The notes: generated from the letters alone by a model not told the origin. Shown: positions 7,547-16,150, counted from the first letter of the stretch. The stretch is 64,000 bases of DNA from Nocardioides palaemonis (GCF_018275325.1 NZ_JAGVQR010000004.1:930001-994000); one strand, 5' to 3'. Numbers and translations: made by a program.

Positions 7547-8809
7547 GTGGAGAGGCGGCTGCTGGCGGACACCCGACCGCTCGCCAACCCCCACTTCCGC
7601 CGGCTGTGGCTGGCCAACATCGTCACCGTCATCGGTGCCCAGCTGACCGTCGTGGCGGTGCCGGCCCAGATCTACGCGATCACCGGGTCGTCTGCCTACG
7701 TCGGCCTCACCGGCGTCTTCGGCCTGGTGCCGCTGGTCGTGTTCGGCCTCTGGGGCGGCGCGCTGGCCGACGTGTTCGACCGGCGCACGCTGCTGATGGT
7801 CACCACCACCGGCCTGATCGCCACCAGCGCGTGCTTCTGGCTGCAGGCGGCCTTCGGTGGTGACGACGTCTGGCTGCTGCTGGCCCTCTTCTCGGTGCAG
7901 CAGGCGTTCTTCGCGGTCAACCAGCCGACCCGCTCGGCGCTCCTGCCGCGGTTGCTTCCGGCCGACCTGCTGCCGGCGGCCAACTCGCTCAACATGACGG
8001 TCATGCAGGCCGGCGGCATTGCCGGACCGCTCGTCGGCGGGGCGCTGATCCCGCTCGTGGGCTTCTCCTGGCTCTACCTGCTCGACACGATCACGCTCTT
8101 CGCCACCCTGTTTGCGGTCATCGGGCTGCCGGCGCTGCCGGTGGTGGGCGCGACCGGGACCCCCGGCATCGGCGCGGTCGTCGACGGCTTCCGCTACCTG
8201 CGTACGCAGCCGGTGCTGATGATGTCGTTCGTCGTCGACATCATCGCGATGGTCTTCGGGATGCCGCGCGCGCTCTTCCCCGAGCTGGCGCACGTCGACT
8301 TCGGCGGTCCGAGCGAGGGCGGCCTGGCCTTCGCGCTGCTCTTCGCCGCGATCCCCGCGGGCGCCGTCGTCGGCGGGGTGCTGTCCGGCTGGGTCTCCCG
8401 CGTCGAGCGCCAGGGCCTCGCCGTGATCGCCGCGATCATCGTCTGGGGCCTCGCGATGGTCGGCTTCGGCACGGCCGCGCTGCTGGCGCCCCACCTGCCC
8501 GGCATGCTCGGCGTCGCCGTCCTCATGCTCGCGATCGGCGGTGCCGCCGACATGGCCTCTGCCGCCTTCCGCACCTCGATGCTCCAGGCCGCCGCCGACG
8601 ACTCCGTGCGCGGCCGACTCCAGGGCATCTTCATCGTCGTGGTCGCCGGAGGCCCCCGCGTCGCCGACGTCGCGCACGGCGCCACCGCCGCGGTGACCGG
8701 CGCCGCCGTCGCCGCCGCCGGCGGCGGCGTGCTGGTGGTCGTGCTCACCGTCGCCGCCGCCCTCGCCGTCCCGGCCTTCGTGCGCTACCGGGTGACGCGG
8801 GTCGGCTGA
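7547..8809 (+). CDS. MFS transporter, EntS-like
   Basis: The protein is 420 residues with about twelve transmembrane helices. The segment GLWGGALADVFDRRTLLMV after helix two is the MFS motif A (GxLaDrxGrr type), and NQPTRSALLPRLLPADLLPAANSLN is typical of the MFS_3/EntS exporter branch. The start is a GTG at 7547 preceded closely by GGAG. Substrates of this branch include siderophores and drugs; nothing here identifies which one applies. The gene stands alone, 46 bp after the DUF2231 gene and before a hairpin at 8871. Confidence 0.85.
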   Translation: MERRLLADTRPLANPHFRRLWLANIVTVIGAQLTVVAVPAQIYAITGSSAYVGLTGVFGLVPLVVFGLWGGALADVFDRRTLLMVTTTGLIATSACFWLQAAFGGDDVWLLLALFSVQQAFFAVNQPTRSALLPRLLPADLLPAANSLNMTVMQAGGIAGPLVGGALIPLVGFSWLYLLDTITLFATLFAVIGLPALPVVGATGTPGIGAVVDGFRYLRTQPVLMMSFVVDIIAMVFGMPRALFPELAHVDFGGPSEGGLAFALLFAAIPAGAVVGGVLSGWVSRVERQGLAVIAAIIVWGLAMVGFGTAALLAPHLPGMLGVAVLMLAIGGAADMASAAFRTSMLQAAADDSVRGRLQGIFIVVVAGGPRVADVAHGATAAVTGAAVAAAGGGVLVVVLTVAAALAVPAFVRYRVTRVG

Positions 8810-8870
8810 GGGCGCAAGGCTCGGGTCATGACACGACCTGGGTCGCCTCCGACGACCCTTCCCGTCCTGA

Positions 8871-8891
8871 GGTGACACGCCCTGTGTCACC
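8871..8891. terminator. Perfect 8-bp hairpin after MFS gene
   Basis: GGTGACAC (8871-8878) and GTGTCACC (8884-8891) pair perfectly around a 5-base loop. The element lies 62 bp after the MFS stop and 130 bp before the next start. It could be a terminator or, given its short symmetric form, a repressor site for the downstream gene. The rest of the 212-bp gap (8810-9021) shows nothing else I can name. Confidence 0.45.
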
Positions 8892-9021
8892 ACGCCCCTC
8901 TACCAACCGCGGGTTGTGCACCGCGGTGTGTCGCGTTCGAGGGGCTTGCGCGAAACCGTGCCCGAGCTCCCGGCGGCGCGGCTAGGGTTCCTGGTCCATC
9001 GAACCGGGGGAACGTGATCTC

Positions 9022-9831
9022 GTGAAGCTCGTCTCGCTGGCCGCTGCTCTCCTCGCAGTGGCCGTCCAGCCCATGCCCGCACTCGCACAGCCGGCCGCGC
9101 CGACCCACGACCGCCCCTCGGCGTTCCCGAAGGCGGTGGTGAAGGCCTCGGCGAGCGAGGTCACCGAGGGCGACCGCCTCACCGTGCGCGTACGCGTACC
9201 TCGTGCCGGGCTCGCGAAGAAGGTCGTCCTCCAGGAGCGTCGTACGACGATCCTGGGCGATGTCGTGTGGGAGGACGTGACGACGCGGCGAGCGCGGTCG
9301 CGCGTGAAGTTCGTCGAGACCGTCACCTCGCTGAACACCGCGTCCTACCGAGTCGCCGTCAGCTACCGCGGGCGGGTCAAGCCCGTCGTGTCCCGCGCGA
9401 CGAGCGTGAAGGTGTGGCGGTGGGTCCCGCTGCACGAGTTCGCGCCGTATTTCCAGACGTCTCAGGCGACGTATGGAGAGTCCGAGATCAACGGCGTCCG
9501 CTACGAGGTCTGGGGCGGCCTCTACAGCTACTCCACTCGCTCGTGGGAGGCCCGCGTGACGCCGGGCCGTCACTGCATGCGGTTCCGCGCGACCCTCGGC
9601 CTGGCCGACACCTCCGACGACGGCTCCACGGGGACCATCGCCTTCACCACCGACGAGAGCGCGACCGTCTACCAGTCCCCGGCCCTCACGCCCGGGATGA
9701 CGCTCCCCGTCGAGCTCGCGCTGCCCAGCCCGTACCGCTTCGGCATGCAGGCAGCCAACACGTCGGCCGAGAAGGTGAAGGCGTTCCCGATGGTCGGCAA
9801 CGGCGCCTTCTACTGCACCGGGATCGAGTGA
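9022..9831 (+). CDS. Exported protein of unknown function
   Basis: This 269-residue protein has a signal peptide (KLVSLAAALLAVAVQPMPALAQ). After it, residues of about 35-130 look like an immunoglobulin-like beta domain: alternating hydrophobic strands such as KAVVKASASEVTEGDRLTVRV, LAKKVVLQERR and ASYRVAVSYRG, as in bacterial Ig-like surface domains. The last 130 residues contain two cysteines (GRHCMRF and GAFYCTGIE) that could form a disulphide. The start is a GTG at 9022. I do not recognise a catalytic motif. The gene is convergent with the aldo/keto reductase, with strong hairpins between them. Confidence 0.7.
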   Translation: MKLVSLAAALLAVAVQPMPALAQPAAPTHDRPSAFPKAVVKASASEVTEGDRLTVRVRVPRAGLAKKVVLQERRTTILGDVVWEDVTTRRARSRVKFVETVTSLNTASYRVAVSYRGRVKPVVSRATSVKVWRWVPLHEFAPYFQTSQATYGESEINGVRYEVWGGLYSYSTRSWEARVTPGRHCMRFRATLGLADTSDDGSTGTIAFTTDESATVYQSPALTPGMTLPVELALPSPYRFGMQAANTSAEKVKAFPMVGNGAFYCTGIE

Positions 9832-9935
9832 CCGCGGCCCGCTACGGTCGACGCGTGATCCCGCCCACCGTCCTCGACGTCACCGGCGCGGCAGGCCACC
9901 CGGGCGACCGCGCACACCCAGGGGTTGTCAGGCTC

Positions 9936-10005
9936 TCGCTGAACATGTCAGGGCGTGCACGGCCTGACATGTTCAGCGATCCCCGGCTGACCGGGGATCG
10001 CTGAA
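9936..10005. terminator. Two overlapping, mutually exclusive hairpins
   Basis: The first stem pairs 9936-9952 with 9963-9979 (17 bp, all matched; arms begin TCGCTGAAC and end TTCAGCGA). The second pairs 9972-9986 with 9991-10005 (15 bp, all matched, loop CTGA). The two share bases 9972-9979, so only one can form at a time. The position between convergent genes suggests a bidirectional terminator. Confidence 0.65.
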
Positions 10006-10024
10006 AAGAGCCCGGAGAGAACCC

Positions 10025-11029
10025 TCAGACCGCGCGCCCCTCCGGCACCTGCGTCAGCTTCGGGTCGCGGATGACGACCGAGCCGATGGCGTCGTCGATG
10101 CGCTTCATCACGTCGTCGTCGAGCCTCACGCCGGCGGCCTTGACGTTGTCGGCGACCTGCTCGGGGCGCGAGGCGCCGACGATCGCGGAGGCGACGTTGT
10201 CGTTCTGCAGCACCCACGCGACGGCGAGCTGGGCCATGGTGAGCCCGGCGTCGGCAGCGACCGGCTCGAGGTCCTGCACGGCGGTGAGCACGTCGTCCTT
10301 CATCCAGCGCGAGATCATGTCCGACCCGCCCTTGGTGTCGGTCGCGCGGGAGCCGGCCGGCGGCTCGGCGCCGGGCTTGTACTTGCCGGTCAGCACGCCC
10401 TGCGCGATCGGGCTCCACACGATCTGGGAGACGCCCGCCTCGCGGGAGGCCGGGACGACCTGCTCCTCGATGACGCGCCACAGCATCGAGTACTGCGGCT
10501 GGCTGGAGATCAGCTGGAAGCCGAGCTCCTTCGCCATCGCGGCACCGGCGGTGATCTGGTCGGCGGTCCACTCGCTGACGCCGATGTAGAGCGCCTTGCC
10601 CTGGCGCACCACGTCGGCGAACGCCTGCATGGTCTCCTCGAGCGGCGTCTCCACGTCGTAGCGGTGGGCCTGGTAGAGGTCGACGTAGTCGGTCTGCAGT
10701 CGCTGCAGGGAGCCGTTGATCGACTCCATGACGTGCTTGCGCGACAGCCCGGTGTCGTTCTTGCCCTTCGGTCCGGTCGGCCAGTAGACCTTGGTGAAGA
10801 TCTCCAGCGACTCGCGGCGCTCGCCCTTCAGGGCCTCGCCCAGCACGGTCTCCGCCGCGGTGTTGGCGTAGACGTCGGCGGTGTCGAAGGTCGAGATCCC
10901 CTCGTCGAGCGCGGCGCGCACGCACTGCGTGGCGACGTCGTTCTCGACCTGGGAGCCGTGGGTGAGCCAGTTGCCGTAGGTGATCTCGGAGATCTTCAGA
11001 CCACTGTTGCCGAGGTATCGGAATTCCAT
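10025..11029 (-). CDS. Aldo/keto reductase, Kv-beta-like
   Basis: This 334-residue protein is a full-length (alpha/beta)8 NADPH-dependent reductase. The catalytic tetrad is visible: Asp and Tyr in FDTADVYANTAAE, Lys in EIFTKVYW and His in DLYQAHRYD. The phosphate-binding end is IVGASRPEQVADNV. The N-terminal MEFRYLGNSGLKISEI and the segment SPIAQGVLTGKYKPG place it near the voltage-gated potassium channel beta-subunit/YghZ group, which reduces aldehydes. Substrate unknown. It is a single gene with its own short upstream region. Confidence 0.9.
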   Translation of the reverse strand: MEFRYLGNSGLKISEITYGNWLTHGSQVENDVATQCVRAALDEGISTFDTADVYANTAAETVLGEALKGERRESLEIFTKVYWPTGPKGKNDTGLSRKHVMESINGSLQRLQTDYVDLYQAHRYDVETPLEETMQAFADVVRQGKALYIGVSEWTADQITAGAAMAKELGFQLISSQPQYSMLWRVIEEQVVPASREAGVSQIVWSPIAQGVLTGKYKPGAEPPAGSRATDTKGGSDMISRWMKDDVLTAVQDLEPVAADAGLTMAQLAVAWVLQNDNVASAIVGASRPEQVADNVKAAGVRLDDDVMKRIDDAIGSVVIRDPKLTQVPEGRAV

Positions 11030-11081
11030 GGCTCCGACACTAGCGACGCCGTCGCAGGGCCCTCACCCCGCGGGGCGACCC

Positions 11082-11188
11082 TCAGGGCACGGCCTCCCAG
11101 TCGTCCCAGCGCACCTCGACGCCGCGGGCGCGGTCCGGAAGCCGCGGTCGCGCAGGGCCGCCTCGAGCGCCTCGACAGTCGCGCTCAC
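11082..11188 (-). pseudogene. Small ORF broken by a one-base frameshift
   Basis: A GTG at 11188 overlaps the stop of the upstream membrane-protein gene (GTGA) and opens VSATVEALEAALRDRGFR. The following bases continue sensibly only in another frame (DRARGVEVRWDDWEAVP, stop at 11084-11082). The total length of 107 bp is one base short of 36 codons, so a single deletion near 11138 would explain the break. It may be a real 35-residue protein with a sequencing error, or a decayed gene. I do not recognise a family. Confidence 0.4.
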
Positions 11189-11835
11189 CGGGCCTCCGGT
11201 GCCGGCCGCAGCCGCCGGTCGAGCCACCCGAAGAGCGCGAAGAGCGCCACGAACAGCAGCGTGATCCCGGCGCACGCGACCCCGACCGCGCCCCAGCCCT
11301 GCTCGGCGGCGTTCAGGAACGGGTACGGCACCCACCCGTCCACCTGACCCATGACCAGCGTCCAGGCGGTCCACAGCACCGGCCAGACCAGCGCGTACGC
11401 CGCGTCCCGGGTCGTCACGCGCGGTCGCGGGCCGACCCACGCCCACGCTGCGACGGCGAGCACCGGCACCGCCATGTGGAGCAGCTTGTCCGCGACGAGG
11501 TCCGCGCCGTCGAGGTCGAGCAGCGGCCGCAGCAGGAAGAAGTGGACGACGCCGGTCACCGAGATGCCGACCAGGCCCGCGAGCCGGGCGACCCGCCAGC
11601 CGCGCGAGTCGAGCGCGGGATCGCGTGCCAGCGCCGTCGAGGTGACCGCCACGAGCAGGTTGCTCTGGATCGTGAAGTAGGCGAAGAACCGGTAGATCCG
11701 CGTCGCCAGCCCCGGCGGGTCCTCCTCGACCAGGATCGCCTCACCCGTGAGGACGAGCAGCAGCTGGAACAGCACCGCGAACCACGCCACCGCCGCCACG
11801 ACCAGGTGCACCCTGCGGGCACGCTCGGCAGCCAT
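11185..11835 (-). CDS. Pr6Pr-type integral membrane protein
   Basis: The protein is 216 residues with six hydrophobic helices. Family-like features are FFAYFTIQSNLLVAV in the second helix, VVHFFLLRPL in the third, KLLHMAVPVLAVAAW in the fourth and YPFLNAAEQGW before the last. This is the layout of the FAR-17a/AIG1-like Pr6Pr group, for which a lipid-hydrolase role has been suggested for eukaryotic relatives. No catalytic assignment is possible here. The ATG at 11835 was used. Its stop overlaps the start of a small frameshifted ORF. Confidence 0.7.
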   Translation of the reverse strand: MAAERARRVHLVVAAVAWFAVLFQLLLVLTGEAILVEEDPPGLATRIYRFFAYFTIQSNLLVAVTSTALARDPALDSRGWRVARLAGLVGISVTGVVHFFLLRPLLDLDGADLVADKLLHMAVPVLAVAAWAWVGPRPRVTTRDAAYALVWPVLWTAWTLVMGQVDGWVPYPFLNAAEQGWGAVGVACAGITLLFVALFALFGWLDRRLRPAPEAR

Positions 11836-11845
11836 GGCGCGTGCG

Positions 11846-12073
11846 TCAGTCCAGCACGACCAGCACGTCGCCGTCCTGGACGACGTCGCCGACGGTGACC
11901 TTGACCGCCGAGACCGTGCCGGCCCGCTCGGCCAGCATCGGGATCTCCATCTTCATCGACTCCAGCAGCACGACGGTGTCGCCGGCCTCGACGCGGTCGC
12001 CCTCCGCGACCTCGATCGTCAGCACGTTGGCGACCAGCTCGGACACGATCTCGAGCGACTGGGAGCGGGCCAT
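11846..12073 (-). CDS. Stand-alone biotin/lipoyl carrier protein
   Basis: The whole product is 75 residues and consists of one biotinyl domain. It contains the modification site ESMKMEIP with the acceptor lysine between two methionines, the family's E(A/S)MKM motif. Flanking beta strands are VLTIEVAEGDRVEAGDTVVLL and TVSAVKVTVGDVVQDGDVLVV. The start is the ATG at 12073 (MARSQSLEIVSELVANV). In acyl-CoA carboxylases this domain is usually fused to or encoded beside biotin carboxylase, but no carboxylase gene adjoins it here. The nearest, at 59.9 kb, has its own carrier domain. Confidence 0.85.
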   Translation of the reverse strand: MARSQSLEIVSELVANVLTIEVAEGDRVEAGDTVVLLESMKMEIPMLAERAGTVSAVKVTVGDVVQDGDVLVVLD

Positions 12074-12126
12074 GGACCCGACGCTAGCGGTTACCCGGGC
12101 GTAGACGCTGATCCGGGCCGCCGCGC

Positions 12127-13359
12127 TCAGAGCTCGGCGAAGCGCCGCGGCTCGGGCCGGTGCGGGCCGGCCTCCTCGGCCCGGCGTCCGCGCCGCCCCT
12201 TGGGGCCGGTCAACGCGAGGTCCACGCGGATCAGGAGGTAGCCGACGAGCAGCCCCAGCACGAGCGAGTACGCCACGCGCAGCGCGGCCTCGAGGTAGGA
12301 GCTGTCGGGTGCGACCAGGCCGCTCGCCATCGGCACCGTCGCGGCCACGCCGAACGCGCAGACCCACCAGCCCTGGCGGCGCCGGGCTCGGACGTGGGTC
12401 CCCCAGACGAGCGCCGGGATGCCGAGCAGGACGACGAGCGGCCGCGGGAACGCACCGATCACGTCGGCCGTGCGGTCGGCGAAGTCGAGCACCGACGACA
12501 CGAAGCTCTGGGCGCCGTAGCGCCGGAGCAGCTCGGCGTAGGCCAGCGTGACCACGAGCACGACCAGGCCGATGGCGACGATCACCGCACCGCGCCGGCC
12601 GAGCCCGTGCAGGCCGGCACCGAGCCGGTAGACGATGGTGAAGAGCAGGGCGAGCGCCAGCACGAGCGCCGCGAGCTCGAAGCGCTCGGCGCCGACGGTC
12701 GGCTCGAAGCCGACGGCGGCGAGCGCGGTCACCGCGGCCACCAGCGTGGCGAGCAGGACCTCCCGGACCGCCTTCCACCAGGTCACGGCCGGGACGGTCG
12801 CCATCACGGCGTAGACGCTGCCCACGACGCAGGTCATCACGGCGGCGCCGGTGGGCAGGACCCGCCCGCCGACGAGCACGCTCGCGGCGCCGAGCGCGAG
12901 CGCGAGGCCGGCGGAGACGAGCGCCCGCCCGGCGGTCCGGGTGGCCAGGAGCCACGACAGGGCGGTCACGACGGCCACCGACCCGGCCCCGTCGAGCCAG
13001 GTCGGGGCCGACGGCAGCGGGTCGCCGTCGGACGTGGCGCCCGCGGCGGCCCAGAGGAGCGCGAGGGTCCCGGCGAGCAGCAGCGCGAGCCACGCGACGA
13101 CCAGTCGGGTGGGCGGTCCGTCGTCGGGGATGATCGGCGCGCCGATCGCCGGCGACGGGATCGGCTCCGGCGCGGGGTCGGGTGCGGCGGCCGGCTCGGC
13201 AGGCTCGGCAGGCTCGGCAGGGACAGGGGCCGGCGCGGGCTCGGGGCGGTCGGCGGGCGCCGTCACCTTCGGGGTCCGGCGCCACCGCGACGGGGGGCGC
13301 TCGGCCGCGCGCTTGCCGCGGGACGAGCCGCGCGCACCGCCGTTGGTGGGGGAAGACAC
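12127..13359 (-). CDS. Polytopic membrane protein with Pro/Ala-rich tail
   Basis: The 410-residue product has a cytoplasmic basic N-terminus, then a low-complexity Pro-Ala-Glu stretch (about 40-75, with APVPAEPAEPAEPAA), followed by eight to ten transmembrane helices from about residue 85 to 390 and a basic tail. The GTG start at 13359 is the first in the frame. I do not recognise a domain. The arrangement of short extracytoplasmic loops and no charged motifs in the helices gives no hint of transport. The gene follows the nitrilase gene by 11 bp on the same strand. Confidence 0.7.
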   Translation of the reverse strand: MSSPTNGGARGSSRGKRAAERPPSRWRRTPKVTAPADRPEPAPAPVPAEPAEPAEPAAAPDPAPEPIPSPAIGAPIIPDDGPPTRLVVAWLALLLAGTLALLWAAAGATSDGDPLPSAPTWLDGAGSVAVVTALSWLLATRTAGRALVSAGLALALGAASVLVGGRVLPTGAAVMTCVVGSVYAVMATVPAVTWWKAVREVLLATLVAAVTALAAVGFEPTVGAERFELAALVLALALLFTIVYRLGAGLHGLGRRGAVIVAIGLVVLVVTLAYAELLRRYGAQSFVSSVLDFADRTADVIGAFPRPLVVLLGIPALVWGTHVRARRRQGWWVCAFGVAATVPMASGLVAPDSSYLEAALRVAYSLVLGLLVGYLLIRVDLALTGPKGRRGRRAEEAGPHRPEPRRFAEL

Positions 13360-13370
13360 GTCGGACGAGG

Positions 13371-14138
13371 TTACAGCCGGCGGTTGGCCAGCGACGGATT
13401 GGTGCGACGGGCCTCGACCAGGACGGTCCGCTCGAGGGTCGCCTCCACGGTCGTCTCGGCGCCGTCGGCCTCGGCGAGCAGGTCACCGAGCGGGCCGTAG
13501 ACCGCGGAGTGGCCGACGTAGCGCGGCTCGGGCTGGCCCGCGCCGACGACGAAGCAGGTGTTCTCGATCGCCCGGGCGGCCAGCAGCGTGCGCCAGTGCG
13601 CGACCTTGCGGTCCCCCGGCAGCCACGCGGCCGGCACCACGAGGACCTCGGCGCCGGCGTCGACGAGGCGGCGGGCGAGCTCGGGGAAGCGCAGGTCGTA
13701 GCAGGTCATCAGGCCGACCTGCCAGCCCGCGACCTCGACCACGACCGGCTCGGTGGCGCCGCCGGAGAGCCGGTCGGACTCGCGGTAGCCGAAGGAGTCG
13801 TAGAGGTGGATCTTGCGGTAGACCGCTCGCGCCGTCCCGCCGACGACGAGGGTGTTGAACGGGCGGTCGGGGTCGTCGGAGACCTCGAACATCCCGGCCA
13901 CCACCGCGCACCCGCCGGCGTCGGCGGCGCGCGAGACCTCCCGCGCGAACGGACCGTCGAGGGGCTCGGCGTAGGCGCTGACGTCCGAGCCGGCCTCGCC
14001 GAAGTCGCGGGCGAAGGCCTCCGGGAGCACGACCAGGTCGGCACCCGCGCCCGCCGCCGCCTCGAGCCGCTCGCGGTTGGCGGCGGGGTCGAGCCCGCTG
14101 CCCCACTGGTGGACGCGCACGCGCAGCCGGTCGCTCAT
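13371..14138 (-). CDS. Carbon-nitrogen hydrolase (nitrilase superfamily)
   Basis: The product is 255 residues, normal for a single-domain C-N hydrolase. All three catalytic residues are visible: Glu in VVLPEAFARDF, Lys in VYRKIHLYDSFGY and Cys in VGLMTCYDLRFPELARRL. The sequence HLYDSFGYRES resembles the omega-amidase/deaminated-glutathione amidase (Nit2, NitFhit) branch, so the substrate may be a deaminated glutathione or alpha-ketoglutaramate. That assignment is inference. The ATG at 14138 places MSDRLRVRVHQW at the N-terminus. It is divergent from the MobA-like gene with 37 bp between starts. Confidence 0.88.
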   Translation of the reverse strand: MSDRLRVRVHQWGSGLDPAANRERLEAAAGAGADLVVLPEAFARDFGEAGSDVSAYAEPLDGPFAREVSRAADAGGCAVVAGMFEVSDDPDRPFNTLVVGGTARAVYRKIHLYDSFGYRESDRLSGGATEPVVVEVAGWQVGLMTCYDLRFPELARRLVDAGAEVLVVPAAWLPGDRKVAHWRTLLAARAIENTCFVVGAGQPEPRYVGHSAVYGPLGDLLAEADGAETTVEATLERTVLVEARRTNPSLANRRL

Positions 14139-14175
14139 GGAACCAGCGTGCCAGCCGTCCGGGCAGGATGGGGGC

Positions 14176-14766
14176 ATGGAGCCCGACGTCGATCCCCAGC
14201 GCGCCCCGGGCGGCTTCTGCGGCGTCGTCCTCGCTGGCGGCACGGCGGCGCGCCTGGGCGGGGTGGACAAGGGGGGCATCGAGCTCGACGGGCGCACCCT
14301 GCTCGACCTGGCCGTCGACGCGCTGGTCGACGCCGACGAGGTGGTCGTCGTCGCCCCGCGGAGCGTCCCGACCGCCCGGCCGGTGACGTTCGTCTGCGAG
14401 GACCCGCCGCGCGGCGGGCCGGTGGCCGGCCTGCTCACCGGCGTCGACGCCCTGCTGCGCCGGCCGCGCACGGTGGGGGTGGTGGCGGTGGACATGCCGC
14501 GCGTGACGGCCACGACGTGGCGCCGGCTGCGCGAGGCGGCCGCCGGCCACGACGGTGCCTTCCTGCACGACCACGACGGCCGCCGCCAGCTCGCCGGGGT
14601 GCTCGACGCCGACCGGCTCGGGCAGGTGCGCCCCGACCTCGAGGGCCAGCACGCGATGGCGCTCCACCGCCTGCTCGCCCCGCTGCGCCTCGCCCAGGTC
14701 CCGGCCGAGGCCGACGAGGCCGTCGACGTCGACACGTGGGCCGACCTGCGCGACCTCCGCGGCTGA
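14176..14766 (+). CDS. MobA-like nucleotidyltransferase
   Basis: This 196-residue protein begins with the nucleotide-binding loop GVVLAGGTAARLGGVDKGGIEL, where LAGGxxxRxGxxK is the signature of MobA-type NTP transferases. VVAVDMPRV corresponds to the metal-binding Asp-Met-Pro motif, and EAVDVDTWADL is the usual C-terminal aspartate motif. MobA joins GMP to molybdopterin. Here the glycine-rich loop has GG in place of a polar pair, and the partner is a DUF6457 protein 59 bp downstream. That pairing recurs in actinobacteria and suggests a molybdenum-cofactor role. Confidence 0.8.
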   Translation: MEPDVDPQRAPGGFCGVVLAGGTAARLGGVDKGGIELDGRTLLDLAVDALVDADEVVVVAPRSVPTARPVTFVCEDPPRGGPVAGLLTGVDALLRRPRTVGVVAVDMPRVTATTWRRLREAAAGHDGAFLHDHDGRRQLAGVLDADRLGQVRPDLEGQHAMALHRLLAPLRLAQVPAEADEAVDVDTWADLRDLRG

Positions 14767-14825
14767 CCCGCCCGTCGGCGCGGGGTCGCTTGTGCGCGGA
14801 CCGCGCGGTGGTGGAGATTGGACCC

Positions 14826-15149
14826 GTGAACCTCCACGACTGGATCGACGAGCTCAGCGACGCGCTCGACGTCGACACCGAGGTCGACGAGGGCCTGGTC
14901 CTCGACCTCGCGCGGACGGCCGCGCAGAACGTGCAGAAGACCGCCGCGCCGATCACGGCGTACCTCCTCGGCTACGCCGCAGGCGCCGGCGACGCGGACC
15001 CGGAGCAGGTGGAGCGGCTCGCCGCCCGCGCCCAGGCGCTCGCCGAGAGCTGGGACAAGCCGTCGGACGCGCCCGACCCGGACGACGTCGACGACGACGT
15101 GCCGGACGACTCCTCGGTCGACCACACCGACGACGAGTACGAGGACTGA
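14826..15149 (+). CDS. DUF6457 domain protein
   Basis: The 107-residue protein starts at a GTG (VNLHDWIDELSDAL). Residues 1-75 are helical and match the DUF6457 pattern, with DLARTAAQNVQKTAAPITAYLLGYAAG and EQVERLAARAQALAESWD. The tail is almost entirely Asp, Glu and Pro (about 78-107). It lies between the MobA-like gene and a quinone oxidoreductase whose start is 2 bp after its stop, so the three are probably one operon. DUF6457 is often found beside or fused to MobA-like domains; its role is unknown. Confidence 0.8.
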   Translation: MNLHDWIDELSDALDVDTEVDEGLVLDLARTAAQNVQKTAAPITAYLLGYAAGAGDADPEQVERLAARAQALAESWDKPSDAPDPDDVDDDVPDDSSVDHTDDEYED

Positions 15150-15150
15150 C

Positions 15151-16119
15151 GTGCGCGCTGTCGTCGCCGAGGGGACCGGCGGTCCCGAGGTCCTGTCCGT
15201 CGGGGAGGTCCCCGACCCCACGCCCGCGCCCGGCGAGGTCCTCCTCGACGTCGTCGCCACGGCGGTCAACCGCGCCGACACCCTCCAGCGCCAGGGGTTC
15301 TACCCGCCGCCGCCCGGCGCCTCCGACACCATCGGGCTGGAGTGCAGCGGGCGCATCGCCGCCCTCGGCGAGGGCGTGGAGGGCTGGTCGGTCGGCGACG
15401 AGGTGTGCGCCCTGCTCGCCGGCGGCGGCTACGCCGAGCGCGTGGCGGTGCCGGTCGGTCAGGTCATGCCGGTCCCGGGCGGGGTGTCGCTGGTCGAGGC
15501 GGCGGCGCTGCCCGAGGTGGCCGCCACCGTCTGGTCCAACGTCTTCATGACCGCCCACCTCGCCCGCGGCGAGCGCTTCCTCGTCCACGGCGGGGCCGGC
15601 GGGATCGGCACGATGGCGATCCAGCTCGCCGCGGCCCGCGGCGCGGAGGTCCTCGCGACCGGCGGCTCCCCGGAGAAGCTCGAGCTGTGCCGCTCGCTGG
15701 GGGCCACCCGCGCGATCAGCTATCGCGACGAGGACTTCGTCGAGGTGCTCGAGGAGGCCGGCGGCGCCGACGTGATCCTCGACAACATGGGCGCGAAGTA
15801 CCTCGGGCGCAACGTCGCCGCCCTCGCCACCGGCGGCCGGCTCGTCATCATCGGCATGCAGGGCGGGGCGAAGGGCGAGCTCGACATCAACGCCCTGCTG
15901 CGCAAGCGCGCCTCGGTCACCGCGACCTCCCTGCGGGCGCGGCCGCTGGAGGAGAAGGCCGCGATCTGCTGCGGCGTCGTGGAGAACGTCTGGCCGCTCG
16001 TCGCGGCAGGGCAGGTGCGCCCGATCGTGGAGAACACGATGCCGCTGGAGGACGTCGCGAAGGCCCACCGCCTGATGGACGAGGGCGGCCACAGCGGCAA
16101 GATCGTGCTGACCCTCTGA
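15151..16119 (+). CDS. NAD(P)H quinone oxidoreductase (zinc-less MDR family)
   Basis: This 322-residue protein is a medium-chain dehydrogenase/reductase of the PIG3/quinone oxidoreductase type. The segment TAVNRADTLQRQGFYPPPPG is diagnostic of PIG3-like members. The nucleotide-binding loop FLVHGGAGGIGTMAIQLAAARGAEV is present, and the structural zinc cysteines of alcohol dehydrogenases are absent. The reaction is one-electron or two-electron reduction of quinones with NADPH. The GTG start at 15151 follows the DUF6457 stop by one base, so translation may be coupled. Confidence 0.9.
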   Translation: MRAVVAEGTGGPEVLSVGEVPDPTPAPGEVLLDVVATAVNRADTLQRQGFYPPPPGASDTIGLECSGRIAALGEGVEGWSVGDEVCALLAGGGYAERVAVPVGQVMPVPGGVSLVEAAALPEVAATVWSNVFMTAHLARGERFLVHGGAGGIGTMAIQLAAARGAEVLATGGSPEKLELCRSLGATRAISYRDEDFVEVLEEAGGADVILDNMGAKYLGRNVAALATGGRLVIIGMQGGAKGELDINALLRKRASVTATSLRARPLEEKAAICCGVVENVWPLVAAGQVRPIVENTMPLEDVAKAHRLMDEGGHSGKIVLTL

Positions 16120-16150
16120 CCGTCTGACCCGCCCGGCTAGGGTCGTGGGC

